A DNA stretch of 7,499 nucleotides from Planctomycetota bacterium (GTDB taxonomy: Bacteria; Planctomycetota; Phycisphaerae; WQYP01): NCBI GenBank assembly GCA_021828935.1, contig JAJZCU010000037.1, forward strand, positions 2,695 through 10,193. Reading direction: 5' to 3'. A model generated the notes under the pieces. The model ran no database searches. It was not told the DNA's origin and saw only the letters and a list, made by a program, of their open reading frames with translations. Positions 1 to 7,203 of the stretch are shown piece after piece. The stretch's first letter is position 1; each line of letters starts with the position of its first letter. A program made the translations under genes and the position numbers.

Positions 1-1127
1 ATGCGCTGGGTCATATCCAGCGTTGATCCATTTGGCACATGGCAATAGGCCCATGCGGTGTGCCGCCCCGCGGGAGCGCGGCTGGCATCAAACACGGTCG
101 GCTGGACCAGCAGCACGAATGGCTTTTCCGCGTGCTCGTGACGCCAGCTCGCAGCTTCTGCGGCCGCAATTTCTTCCAACGTGCCGCCAACATGCAGCGT
201 GCCCGCGCGCCGGCACACTTCGGCCCGCCAGGGAATCGGTTCCCGCAGGGCCCAATCCAGCTTGAACACGCCCGGACCGTAGGCAAATCGGCGAAGAGTG
301 CGGGTATAGCGCGGCGTAAGACGGTGGCCGGCGACTGCCAGAAACTGCCGCGGGGTGATATCCCAAAGCGTGGCGCGGGCGGGCGGGAGGTCGTCCATAT
401 TCTTTACTTCCGTGTTCAACCGGATCTCACCGCCAAGGCTCTGGAGGTAAGCCGCCAGTGCGTCGGCAAGTTTTTGGGAACCGCCACGGGCCACCGGCCA
501 GCCGCCTGCGTGGGCGCTGCCAATTAATAGCAGGCCGAACGCGGCGGTTCCTATTTGATGCAAGGGCAGCATTGAATGGGCGGCGGCGCCCGCGAACAGC
601 GCCCGTGCGTGCGGGCCGCGAAAATGCCGATCCGCCAACGCACACGCGGACTGCATACCGGCCAGCCCGAAGCGGGCCAGAACCAGCGGATGCGTCGGCA
701 CGCGGATTGGGCCCAAGACCATGGGAATCAGGCGGGGCCAGTCGGTGAAAATGCCCTGCATGAGCCGACGGTAGCTTTCGCCATCGCCGCCCAACGCCGC
801 GGCGGTGGCGTCAATGGATCGTTCACACACGGCGGCAGCGCCATCGTCCAATGGATGGGCGAAGGGAGTGGCCGGACAAACCAACCGCAAGCCATTTTCT
901 AATAACGGCAGCGGCTGGAAAAAGGGTGAACTGCCGGCCATGGCCTGCACGGTGGAGCAAACATCATGCGTGAACCCCGGCAGCGTCAGCGCGGCGGAGC
1001 GCGCCGAGCCGCCAACGGTGGCGTTGCGTTCCAGCACCAAAACGGACTTGCCAGCCCGGGCCAGCGTGATGGCGGCGGCCAGGCCATTGGGGCCGGAACC
1101 AATGATGATGGCATCGTGTGGTGGCAA
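1..1127 (-). CDS. Phytoene-dehydrogenase-like FAD/NAD(P) oxidoreductase, C-terminus cut by window edge
   Basis: Translating the minus strand from a TTG at 1127 gives 375 residues with no stop before the window edge. The N-terminus is a Rossmann dinucleotide-binding fold: [11 protein letters not shown] (residues 5-15, GxGxxG), the strand SVLVLE ending in Glu33, which would bind the FAD ribose, then GGSARS (39-44) and [10 protein letters not shown] (49-58). The segment [14 protein letters not shown] (356-369) is typical of the COG1233 phytoene dehydrogenase/carotenoid isomerase-like family. From family knowledge these are usually about 480-540 aa, so roughly 100-150 residues are missing off the left edge. 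The exact substrate cannot be told from sequence; many members are not carotenoid enzymes. The start is TTG because GAGG lies 5 nt upstream and an in-frame TAG lies further up. An ATG at 1182 is out of frame because of a seven-base run at 1151-1157. It is the last visible gene of a leftward cluster. Confidence 0.93.
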   Translation of the reverse strand, partial: MPPHDAIIIGSGPNGLAAAITLARAGKSVLVLERNATVGGSARSAALTLPGFTHDVCSTVQAMAGSSPFFQPLPLLENGLRLVCPATPFAHPLDDGAAAVCERSIDATAAALGGDGESYRRLMQGIFTDWPRLIPMVLGPIRVPTHPLVLARFGLAGMQSACALADRHFRGPHARALFAGAAAHSMLPLHQIGTAAFGLLLIGSAHAGGWPVARGGSQKLADALAAYLQSLGGEIRLNTEVKNMDDLPPARATLWDITPRQFLAVAGHRLTPRYTRTLRRFAYGPGVFKLDWALREPIPWRAEVCRRAGTLHVGGTLEEIAAAEAASWRHEHAEKPFVLLVQPTVFDASRAPAGRHTAWAYCHVPNGSTLDMTQR

Positions 1128-1402
1128 GGGCGCCTCGAATTCGGTTGTTTGGGGGGGTGGGCTTCCAGCCCGGCGTAGCCATTTCTACGCCAAGATTTAA
1201 TGCCAAATGGCAGGCGTGCGATCCGGCGGCCAGCATGGCCACCCCCTTCTCCCCACGCCAAGATACGGCCGCCGCAGTGATTGAAGATCACGACACGCCG
1301 GACCTCCCGTAACTTCCGCATGAACGGGCCGTTGCAGCGTGATGGCGTTGCCCGCCCGGCGCAAATTGCTAAAAAACTCACTCATCCGCCGGCGGCAAAC
1401 TG
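1128..1402 (-). other. Intergenic gap with possible frame-disrupted short coding sequence
   Basis: This 275-nt stretch lies between the stop of the upstream hypothetical gene (TAA, 1405-1403) and the TTG start of the oxidoreductase. No single frame holds a convincing gene. On the minus strand an ATG at 1385 opens a 62-codon ORF (MSEFFSNLRRAGNAITLQRP...) whose third-position G/C drops after about 20 codons. Better coding bias then appears in a second frame (MRKLREVRRVVIFNHCGG..., from 1322) and later in a third ([20 protein letters not shown]..., about 1243-1184). Each change is a one-base shift near GGG at 1326-1328, the five-base run at 1242-1246 and the seven-base run at 1151-1157. This could be a degraded gene, assembly indels or chance. 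No terminator or clear promoter was seen here. Confidence 0.35.
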
Positions 1403-2077
1403 TTAAGGAAATATCTCGTCGCCGAGTTGCGGCAGGTATGGGGGCGCGGCGCGGTCTCCGATCACGAAGTGATCCAATGCGTGAAATAGATACCCCGGCA
1501 GCATGGTCGGCCAAGGGCCAGGGCCGTCGCATCCCCAGTTATAGCGCGTGTTGAGCCTGCCCCAGTTGCTTAGGGGTATAGCAGGATACGCCTTAATCAG
1601 GCAATCAAGCGGCACCGTCGGAAGGCGATGCTCGTCTGTCACCACAAAATCGATGCCCGCATCTCGATACGCTTCAATCGCGAAGCCAACGCAGCTAAAG
1701 CGAAAGTACTTCGTAGTGCCGTCGGCCGCCAGCTCGGGCCGGGCGCGGGGCCTTACCACGTAACTGGCATACGCCGGGGTTGCCATCGTATGGGCGCGAT
1801 GTTCGTTGATGTGCTCATCAATGAATACGCCTATCTGTTTTGCCTCATCCGCCGTTAAGCCGACCGTTCCAACGGCGTCGGCAGCCATGTTCCCGCCGAC
1901 TGAAAGTGGCGGACCCATGTGTGCAACGGTGACCCGTTCGCCCCGGCTCACGGCGTTCGTTCCCGGTTCCGCCAATCCCGCGTGACATGGAAAGTTCACG
2001 ACGGAGCGTGAGTCGCTCCCGACCAGGTCGTATTGCGCCAGCGCGACGCTGCCGCTCCCTATGCGCTGGGCTGGCAT
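1403..2077 (-). CDS. Conserved hypothetical protein, possible Cys-based fold (224 aa)
   Basis: The start ATG at 2077 has GGAG 5 nt upstream and the gene ends in TAA. The ATG lies inside the end of the upstream hypothetical gene (19-nt overlap), so the two are probably translationally coupled. Third positions are G/C-rich along the whole length. There is no signal peptide or membrane segment, so it is probably cytoplasmic. Visible landmarks are a segment around KYFRFSCVGFAIEAYRDAGI (residues 123-142, with Cys129 before a predicted amphipathic helix) and a C-terminal block with GPGPWPTMLPGYLFHALD (185-202) and PYLPQLGDEIFP (213-224). From memory this C-terminal pattern recurs in hypothetical proteins of Planctomycetes. 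The Cys before a helix resembles NlpC/P60-like or papain-like folds, but no convincing His/Asp partner can be placed, so I do not assign an enzyme. No function is known to me. Confidence 0.8.
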   Translation of the reverse strand: MPAQRIGSGSVALAQYDLVGSDSRSVVNFPCHAGLAEPGTNAVSRGERVTVAHMGPPLSVGGNMAADAVGTVGLTADEAKQIGVFIDEHINEHRAHTMATPAYASYVVRPRARPELAADGTTKYFRFSCVGFAIEAYRDAGIDFVVTDEHRLPTVPLDCLIKAYPAIPLSNWGRLNTRYNWGCDGPGPWPTMLPGYLFHALDHFVIGDRAAPPYLPQLGDEIFP

Positions 2078-2745
2078 AATTTCTCCACCGGATCGGCCTT
2101 CAGTTGGTTAATAAAATTCGCGACGTCAGCAATGGCATCCTCTGGCACGTCGCGCCGTCGCCAGGCCGTGACTACTTTCTCCAAACGACGGCGCAATTGC
2201 CCGCGGAACCAGGAGAAATGGGACGCATGTAGCCGCGGAAGAATGTCGTTTATTGAATCGCTTCGCATTGTTACCATCGCCTGTATGGCGAGCATGGCCG
2301 CGGCCGCAAACTGCCCGCGGCGCAAAACGTGCTCGTCCAGATAGGCGGCAGCCCGCGCGGCAAGTTCCTTGGCTAATTGCGGCTCAGAATTGCGCACGGC
2401 GGGCGGGTTTGCGCTGAACTTACGGAAAACCATTTTTGCGGTTTCCAGTTCTATTTCCAGGGGCACGCCAACGCGACCCTCGGTTATAAGAATTTCTGTG
2501 ACGCTCCCGATTTTGTCGACGTCGAGCGCCGCGATGTATTGCCGAATCGCTGAGCCAGCGGCAATGAGAACCGCCGGATCATTGCTGTCGCGATGAACCC
2601 GAATGTACTGCCAAAGCAGCGGACCAAGCGCAGCATGCTGCGGCTGATCAAGATTCGCCAGTTCAAGGTCACAGATCAGCGCCACTGGCGCTGCATCGCG
2701 CGGTTTGTCGAATTCGCTGATTAAGTTTTTCGATTTTTCGGGCAT
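2059..2745 (-). CDS. Conserved hypothetical helical protein (228 aa)
   Basis: ATG start at 2745; the stop falls 19 nt inside the following gene. The protein has no signal peptide. It reads as almost entirely alpha-helical and rich in Ala, Leu and Arg, for example AVLIAAGSAIRQYIAALD (58-75), LEIELETAKMVFRKF (96-110) and QFAAAAMLAIQAMVTM (145-160). A basic stretch RGQLRRRLEKVVTAWRRR (181-198) lies near the C-terminus. A HEAT/ARM-like or other helical-repeat shape is possible but not shown. The block around ELETAKMVFRKFSANPP (99-115) matches, from memory, a family seen mainly in Planctomycetes. It is the first visible gene of the leftward cluster and faces the divergent control region. No strong ribosome-binding site precedes the ATG (the upstream bases read CGGTACACG), so the exact start is less certain than the gene. 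Function unknown. Confidence 0.78.
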   Translation of the reverse strand: MPEKSKNLISEFDKPRDAAPVALICDLELANLDQPQHAALGPLLWQYIRVHRDSNDPAVLIAAGSAIRQYIAALDVDKIGSVTEILITEGRVGVPLEIELETAKMVFRKFSANPPAVRNSEPQLAKELAARAAAYLDEHVLRRGQFAAAAMLAIQAMVTMRSDSINDILPRLHASHFSWFRGQLRRRLEKVVTAWRRRDVPEDAIADVANFINQLKADPVEKLCQPSA

Positions 2746-2909
2746 CGTGTACCGAACAAGTTCGCCAAGGCGAGGTTAAACAAACACGGGCCGTTTTGCA
2801 ATGCTTTCACCGTTGTTTCCTTCATTCCCCGGATTTAAATAAAGCTCGTGGCCTGCCGCCGGGGCGAGCAACGCGAATTAAAAAAGTTTTTGGCGACGGC
2901 TTGGCGTGC
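2746..2909. other. Divergent intergenic region, upstream half
   Basis: This 164-nt stretch separates the leftward hypothetical gene from the rightward promoter. It holds no ORF with coding character. An AT-rich patch at 2833-2843 (ATTTAAATAAA on the plus strand) is the only place that looks like a minus-strand -10 region, but no -35 element sits at a proper distance, so the promoter of the leftward genes is not located. No operator-like inverted repeat was recognised. Confidence 0.4.
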
Positions 2910-2937
2910 TTGACTTTGCTGGCGGGCGTGGTAATAT
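2910..2937 (+). promoter_or_regulatory. Sigma-70-type promoter for the secreted-protein operon
   Basis: A -35 hexamer TTGACT (2910-2915) and a -10 hexamer TAATAT (2932-2937) are separated by 16 nt, one short of the ideal spacing. Both differ from consensus at one position, which is striking in GC-rich DNA. The start of transcription would fall near 2943-2945, giving an untranslated leader of about 235 nt before the ATG at 3179. No other good promoter is seen between here and the first rightward gene. It is a sequence-only prediction, and housekeeping promoters of Planctomycetes are less well defined than those of E. coli. Confidence 0.55.
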
Positions 2938-2944
2938 CTGTCCT

Positions 2945-2966
2945 ATGCGGCTTCCGTTAGCCGCGT
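2945..2966 (+). promoter_or_regulatory. Hairpin at the predicted 5' end of the mRNA
   Basis: GCGGCT (2947-2952) and AGCCGC (2959-2964) form a perfect six-pair stem with a TCCGTT loop. One wobble pair (2946/2965) and an A-T pair (2945/2966) extend it. It lies within a few bases of the transcription start predicted from the upstream promoter, where 5' stem-loops commonly protect mRNA from decay. No T-run follows, so it is not an intrinsic terminator. Its role is inferred. Confidence 0.45.
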
Positions 2967-3010
2967 TGGGTGAACGTGTTTTGGGACGTTTATGGGAACT
3001 TCGGGGATAA
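2945..3010 (+). CDS. Possible 21-codon leader ORF
   Basis: ATG at 2945 opens MRLPLAALGERVLGRLWELRG followed by TAA (3008-3010). The ATG lies about 7 nt after the end of the -10 hexamer, so translation would have to be leaderless or nearly so; no Shine-Dalgarno site is possible on that transcript. Its first codons form the hairpin listed separately. It is in the same frame as the propeller gene downstream, interrupted only by its TAA. It shows no row of identical codons of the kind seen in amino-acid attenuators. It may be chance, since short ORFs are common; I list it because of its position. Confidence 0.2.
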   Translation: MRLPLAALGERVLGRLWELRG

Positions 3011-3061
3011 TTCGCTGTTGCCGTTTGGGCCGTAAGGCGCTGCGTATTTGCTGTGCTGCGG

Positions 3062-3110
<49 letters not shown>

Positions 3111-3178
3111 ACATTTTGCGCGGCAAGCGCTTCTGCCAACGCGGGATTCGTGGTGCCTCTGGCTTACGGGGGCGCGGC

Positions 3179-5626
3179 ATGAGGTTCCGGTTCGCGCCTC
3201 GGCTTTTATTAGCTTTTACAGCCGCCTCAGCGCTGCTCGGATCTATTGGCATTGTCCCCGCAATGGCCGCTCCGCGCGGGCGCGGGCATCTTCGATCCGG
3301 TGCAAAGACCGTCAAGAAACCCGCCATTGGCGCCAGCGAGCAGAAGCTTCTCTGCCCGGCGCGCTTCATCACCGCCTTATTAACCGGACCACGCGGCGGC
3401 ATTTGGGTGGCCGGTGAAGATACCGGTATCTATCACCAAAAAGCTGGCCAAAGACAGTGGAAGCATTTCCACAAGTCCAATTCCTCTGGGTTGGTAAGCA
3501 ACTCCATTTACAGTTTATGTATTGACCGCAAGGGCCGTCTGTGGGCGGGAACGTCGCGCCACGGCGTGTGCGTGTACAACGGCAAGAAGTGGAAGCATTA
3601 CGGCATCGTCAACGGCCCCTTGGGCAGCCACGTTGTGGCCATTGCCAATGATCCGCGCAATAATTCCGTGTGGATGTGTACCGAGGCCGGCGTCAGCATT
3701 TACCGCACGGGCCACGGTCGTTGGCGCTACATTACCCGCATGAACGGCCTGCCGCCGAACCCGGATTGCGTGGCATTTAATAAACGTGGAACCGCCTTCG
3801 TCGGCACATTATGCAACGGCCTGGCAATCTCGCGGTATCCCTACAAGCGCTGGCGCATAGTCCGCGGCCCGTGGCACATGCCCATGCGCGCCACTGGCTA
3901 CGGCTTGCCCAGCAATCTTATTAACGCGGTACTGGTGGGCCGGTACGGCACCGTGTACGTGGGCACTGACCTTGGCCTGGCGATCAGCCGCAACGGTGGC
4001 GAGTCTTTCCGCTATGAGCGCGGGCAGGATTATGCGGCCAAAGTCCAGGGGCTGTGGCATCCCCCGCAGGATTTCGCGCCGCCGCCAAGGCGCGTACTCG
4101 ATCGCCTCTTGCCCGGCGACCACATCACCTGCCTGGCGCAAGGCGCGCGGGGCAATCTGTGGCTGGGCACATGGCGCAACGGCTACGCGCGGCTGAACCC
4201 CCGCACGGGCGCGATTATTAAGAGCCAATCAATTCCGGCCCTGTCAAAATTGGACGGTTACATTGCCAAGCTCGCACCGCGGGCCGACGGTTCATTGTTA
4301 ATTGGCCGGTACGGCAGCGGCGTGTCACAGCTCAAGCAGTCGGCGCCAAACACGTCGCGCCGCGACAGTCACATGTCACGCCGCCGCCGCCGCACCCGCA
4401 CGGCCGGCATCGCGCGGCCATTAATAGGCAATCCCCTGCCGCAGGCAGCGGCGCCACCAAGCGGCGTGGCCCTCACGTCCATGGACAGTGCCTTGGAAAA
4501 GGGAACCAAGCAAGCGGCGCACATCCGCTTCCCCTACGCCTGCTTCCTTCGCAACGACTGGCGCACCCAAGGCGATTGGACCGCACGCTATGGCCGGGAA
4601 TACGGCATACTTTGCTCGGCCCATTTTGATCTGAGCTTTCATGTGGTCTCCGGTGATTACGCGGAAAATGTGGATGGCGTCTGTGGGCCGCACCACCGCC
4701 TGCCCTTCGAGAGCATGCGGGAATGGGAAACGTCAGCCGATACGGATAATCCCAAGTCGCTGTACGTCCCGGAGCTTGGCTACCGCAGGCAGACCAATTG
4801 GGACGACCACGGGGAAACCTATCCGACAACATTTCAGGGGCCTGACCTGTGGATGCGCGTGCGGCTCTCCAAGCCGGGCCTGTACCGGCTAAGCCTGTAT
4901 TTCTTTAACAAAGACGGCCACACTTTATATGATCGGCCGCGGGACTGGCTGGTCGAGGTTTATCCCGTGCAGAGCGGATACCGCAAGGCCTTGACGCGGC
5001 CGTTGCTGGCCACGATGGCGTTTCAGACCAATCGCGTGGCGCAGAATTGGTGCCGCCGCGCCATGGCCGCGCCGCCGCTGGCGGCGGCCCGCGCAGTGAA
5101 CATCTGGAACCCAGTCTACACGCGCTTTGCCATCGCGGGTCCGGGCCAATACATGGTGCGGATCGTGCGCGGGTCCAGCGTTAATGCGGAGCTCTGTGGC
5201 ATATTCATCGACCGCGCGGACGTCCCGCGCACCATATTTGATAATAAGGCGATGACCTGCCTCTGGGGCGTGAATTATTGCGCGCCCAATGTTCCGAATA
5301 CTCCCGGCGGCGTGATTCCGCGCGGCCATTTCATTACGTCAGCGTGGCAACATGCAAAACACGCCTTTGGCCGGTCCGGTCTCGCGGCCCGCGCCACCGC
5401 ACGGCTATTGGCCTACCGCGACGCTGTGGCGCATCACGCGTCACCGGCGCTCCTGGCCCGCTGGCGCTGGCGGCTGGACATTTGGAAGCCCCAGGACCGC
5501 AGCGAGTTCAATCACATGATGAACAAGGCCTTCTGGGCCATGCTCAAACAGTGGAAGGGCCTGAAAGCCTTCATGACAAAAGACCACGAATTGCAATCAA
5601 ATTCAGGGGAACTGGGACATGGATAA
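3179..5626 (+). CDS. Secreted seven-repeat Reg_prop-like propeller protein with C-terminal beta-rich domain
   Basis: The chosen start ATG (3179) gives 815 aa with a textbook Sec signal peptide: basic RFRFAPR, a hydrophobic core over residues 9-26, and PAMA-AP near residue 30. A GGGGG lies 6 nt upstream. An in-frame GTG at 3053 would add 42 residues through the microsatellite and bury the signal peptide. Residues 64-386 hold seven repeats of two-component-regulator-propeller (Reg_prop) type. Each has a short turn, a segment like DRKGRLWAGTSRHGV (117-130) and an aromatic end such as KKWKHY, consistent with a seven-bladed beta-propeller. An Arg-rich, low-complexity linker follows (about 388-440). 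The C-terminal part (about 445-685) looks beta-sandwich-like, with GDWTARYGREYGILC (465-479), DDHGETYP (542-549), GPDLWMRVRL and LYRLSLYFFNKDGHTLYD. Residues 720-800 look helical. There are 14 cysteines. No histidine kinase or output domain is present, so it is not a hybrid sensor. Likely periplasmic or surface-located; ligand unknown. Confidence 0.88.
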   Translation: MRFRFAPRLLLAFTAASALLGSIGIVPAMAAPRGRGHLRSGAKTVKKPAIGASEQKLLCPARFITALLTGPRGGIWVAGEDTGIYHQKAGQRQWKHFHKSNSSGLVSNSIYSLCIDRKGRLWAGTSRHGVCVYNGKKWKHYGIVNGPLGSHVVAIANDPRNNSVWMCTEAGVSIYRTGHGRWRYITRMNGLPPNPDCVAFNKRGTAFVGTLCNGLAISRYPYKRWRIVRGPWHMPMRATGYGLPSNLINAVLVGRYGTVYVGTDLGLAISRNGGESFRYERGQDYAAKVQGLWHPPQDFAPPPRRVLDRLLPGDHITCLAQGARGNLWLGTWRNGYARLNPRTGAIIKSQSIPALSKLDGYIAKLAPRADGSLLIGRYGSGVSQLKQSAPNTSRRDSHMSRRRRRTRTAGIARPLIGNPLPQAAAPPSGVALTSMDSALEKGTKQAAHIRFPYACFLRNDWRTQGDWTARYGREYGILCSAHFDLSFHVVSGDYAENVDGVCGPHHRLPFESMREWETSADTDNPKSLYVPELGYRRQTNWDDHGETYPTTFQGPDLWMRVRLSKPGLYRLSLYFFNKDGHTLYDRPRDWLVEVYPVQSGYRKALTRPLLATMAFQTNRVAQNWCRRAMAAPPLAAARAVNIWNPVYTRFAIAGPGQYMVRIVRGSSVNAELCGIFIDRADVPRTIFDNKAMTCLWGVNYCAPNVPNTPGGVIPRGHFITSAWQHAKHAFGRSGLAARATARLLAYRDAVAHHASPALLARWRWRLDIWKPQDRSEFNHMMNKAFWAMLKQWKGLKAFMTKDHELQSNSGELGHG

Positions 5627-7151
5627 AGATTTGCAGAAGATGCTGAAATTAGAGATTTCGAGGCGCGGGGCCAGATTCGGCGCCATTGCAAAGTGGCTTG
5701 CCGCCGTGGCGGGGCTAAGTCTGTTGCTGGTGGCCGCTGGCGTAGCCTTGGCGGCCCCAAGCTATGCGGGGCACATCACGGTATCCGCCGGAATGGGATC
5801 CTTTTCGCCGAATCCAGTGGAGGTAAATTCGACTGCGACATCCACGCTTAAGGCCGGCTACACACCGCCGCCCGGCGTGCCCGAAGACGACTTGCCCTCA
5901 GCCTATACCTGGACGGCCTCGGTTTTGTACAAGGCCACACTAAACGCCAAAGCTTACGGGACGCCCCCGGCGAACAGCTATACTGATTCCATCGCGCCGA
6001 AGCAGCCCGCGAACACGGGCCAGGCGACGTTGTCGTTCACGCCGACCATCGCGGGCTATTGGGAAATCTCCTCAAGCTGCGCCGTGACCGCCACGGACAC
6101 CAAAACGAACAAGTACTGGACGGGCACTGGCGCGGCTGGCCCGGACGATCTCACCAGCTACATTTTGCATATTAATTACGGCGGCGGTATCGTTGATAAC
6201 AAAACGCAGGATGTGTCCGTGGGCGAACAGATCCCGCTGATGGCGACGTACGGGCCAGCCGACATGACGCTGCAGTGGAAGATAAAGGGGCCGATCATCG
6301 CGAATTACGAGGCAAACGATTTAATCGGCAAGATCGACCCCGTGACCGCCGCAGACCTGACGAAGGCCAGCCTGACCTATTATTGGATTGACACCGACAG
6401 CGGGCAGACGGAAAACGAGCAGGTTACTTTAACCGGTACGCTCGCGCAGCCGAAGGCGGCACCTTCGGTAAATACCACATTCAACGTGTTCAGGCCGGTG
6501 CCGACGTTCACAACAAAATATCTTGGGCCGATCAAGCTGATCGACCCAACAGTTTACGACGGCGACCTTCCCGGCACGGTCAACGGCCCAGGAATCGAAT
6601 TTGACTACAGCGTTGCTGGCTCGGGGTTTGGCACCACCGACAACCTGCATACCGTGCAGATCGCGTCGCCAAGTGCCACGACGAAGCAGTACAACGTAAC
6701 GACGCAGAAGACCACGGTCTTCCAATTCAGCCTTCCGTCGACCGCCCACCCAGGGCCGCTGCTCGACACAACTTTTCCGTATGGCCGCGACTTGCGCGCG
6801 GGGGAGACGGACGATTCCCCCTATTACCGTGTGGACCCGCCGCCCCCGGGGTCGGGATTTGGCCCCGGGACGTGGCGCACCGTCAGCGTTTACGTTATGG
6901 AAGCTTTTACCCATTACCTGCTGTTCAAGCCGAACCTCCCGAGTGCAACCTATGCGCCGCTGTCGTACGTGCAGTGGGCGTGGGACGCGGAGGTGTACAA
7001 CGGGGCCACCGGTTCTTCCGGGTTTACGCTCACGAGCAGCGCTCAGGCCCCCGTGGAGCCCCCGGCCGGCCAAGGCCAATCCGCTCTTCCGACGTGGAAC
7101 GGGAACGCTGCGGATTACTGGCCGAACCCCCAGTGGTCTGTAGTACCGTAG
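5619..7151 (+). CDS. Secreted or membrane-anchored Ig-like/beta-rich protein of unknown function (510 aa)
   Basis: ATG at 5619 overlaps the end of the propeller gene by 8 nt, implying translational coupling; AGGGG lies about 11 nt upstream. After a charged N-terminus of about 24 residues comes one hydrophobic helix (about 25-45, WLAAVAGLSLLLVAAGVALA). It is followed by APSYAG, a possible signal-peptidase site at 46 or 50; if uncleaved it would anchor the protein. The rest is Thr/Ser/Pro-rich and looks like successive beta-sandwich modules. The first (about 52-187) contains TPTIAGYWEISSSCAVTATD. The second (about 198-290) has VSVGEQIPLMATYGPADMTLQWKIKG and ends VTLTGTL...TTFNVFRP. The third runs from about 300 to 475, with TVSVYVMEAFTHYLLFKP and LSYVQWAWDAEVYNG. 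The layout W-K-I-x-G, FNVFRP and a late W-x-W resembles, from memory, secreted hypothetical proteins of Planctomycetes and related bacteria. There is no catalytic motif and only one cysteine (154). Confidence 0.86.
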   Translation: MDKDLQKMLKLEISRRGARFGAIAKWLAAVAGLSLLLVAAGVALAAPSYAGHITVSAGMGSFSPNPVEVNSTATSTLKAGYTPPPGVPEDDLPSAYTWTASVLYKATLNAKAYGTPPANSYTDSIAPKQPANTGQATLSFTPTIAGYWEISSSCAVTATDTKTNKYWTGTGAAGPDDLTSYILHINYGGGIVDNKTQDVSVGEQIPLMATYGPADMTLQWKIKGPIIANYEANDLIGKIDPVTAADLTKASLTYYWIDTDSGQTENEQVTLTGTLAQPKAAPSVNTTFNVFRPVPTFTTKYLGPIKLIDPTVYDGDLPGTVNGPGIEFDYSVAGSGFGTTDNLHTVQIASPSATTKQYNVTTQKTTVFQFSLPSTAHPGPLLDTTFPYGRDLRAGETDDSPYYRVDPPPPGSGFGPGTWRTVSVYVMEAFTHYLLFKPNLPSATYAPLSYVQWAWDAEVYNGATGSSGFTLTSSAQAPVEPPAGQGQSALPTWNGNAADYWPNPQWSVVP

Positions 7152-7154
7152 CGT

Positions 7155-7177
7155 GCGCGGCCGTTCCGGCCTTGCGC
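7155..7177 (+). other. Intercistronic hairpin between the Ig-like gene and the last gene
   Basis: GCGC-GGCCG (7155-7163), loop TTC, then CGGCC-TT-GCGC (7167-7177) form a nine-pair stem with a two-base bulge, starting four bases after the TAG of the 510-aa gene. No run of T follows, so it is not a standard intrinsic terminator. The next gene begins only 27 nt later with its own ribosome-binding site. An mRNA-processing or stability role within one operon is more likely than termination. Confidence 0.45.
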
Positions 7178-7203
7178 GGAGTTGACTTTCAAGGACACCG
7201 CAG

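Noticed and set aside
39..527. Plus-strand ORF of 162 codons near the left edge
   Set aside because: It lies opposite the clear oxidoreductase frame and has shadow-like composition.
986..1381. Minus-strand 131-codon ORF as a single intact gene
   Set aside because: It begins at a GTG with no ribosome-binding site and its second half overlaps the oxidoreductase N-terminus out of frame. Only its middle part shows coding bias.
1..2069. Ten-base identity ATGCGCTGGG at 1 and 2060
   Set aside because: Too short to be a meaningful repeat, and no flanking similarity.
1403..2077. Assigning the 224-aa protein to NlpC/P60 peptidases
   Set aside because: Only a Cys-before-helix resemblance is visible. 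There is no signal peptide and no identifiable catalytic His after it in the usual context.
2761..2800. Minus-strand promoter TTGCAA with TTTAAC for the leftward genes
   Set aside because: The spacer is only about 15 nt and both boxes are weak; not enough to call.
6450..6468. Perfect inverted repeat CCGAAGG/CCTTCGG resembling a terminator stem
   Set aside because: It lies inside the intact 510-aa coding frame with no T-run after it; the bases encode ordinary Pro-Lys-Ala-Ala-Pro-Ser residues.
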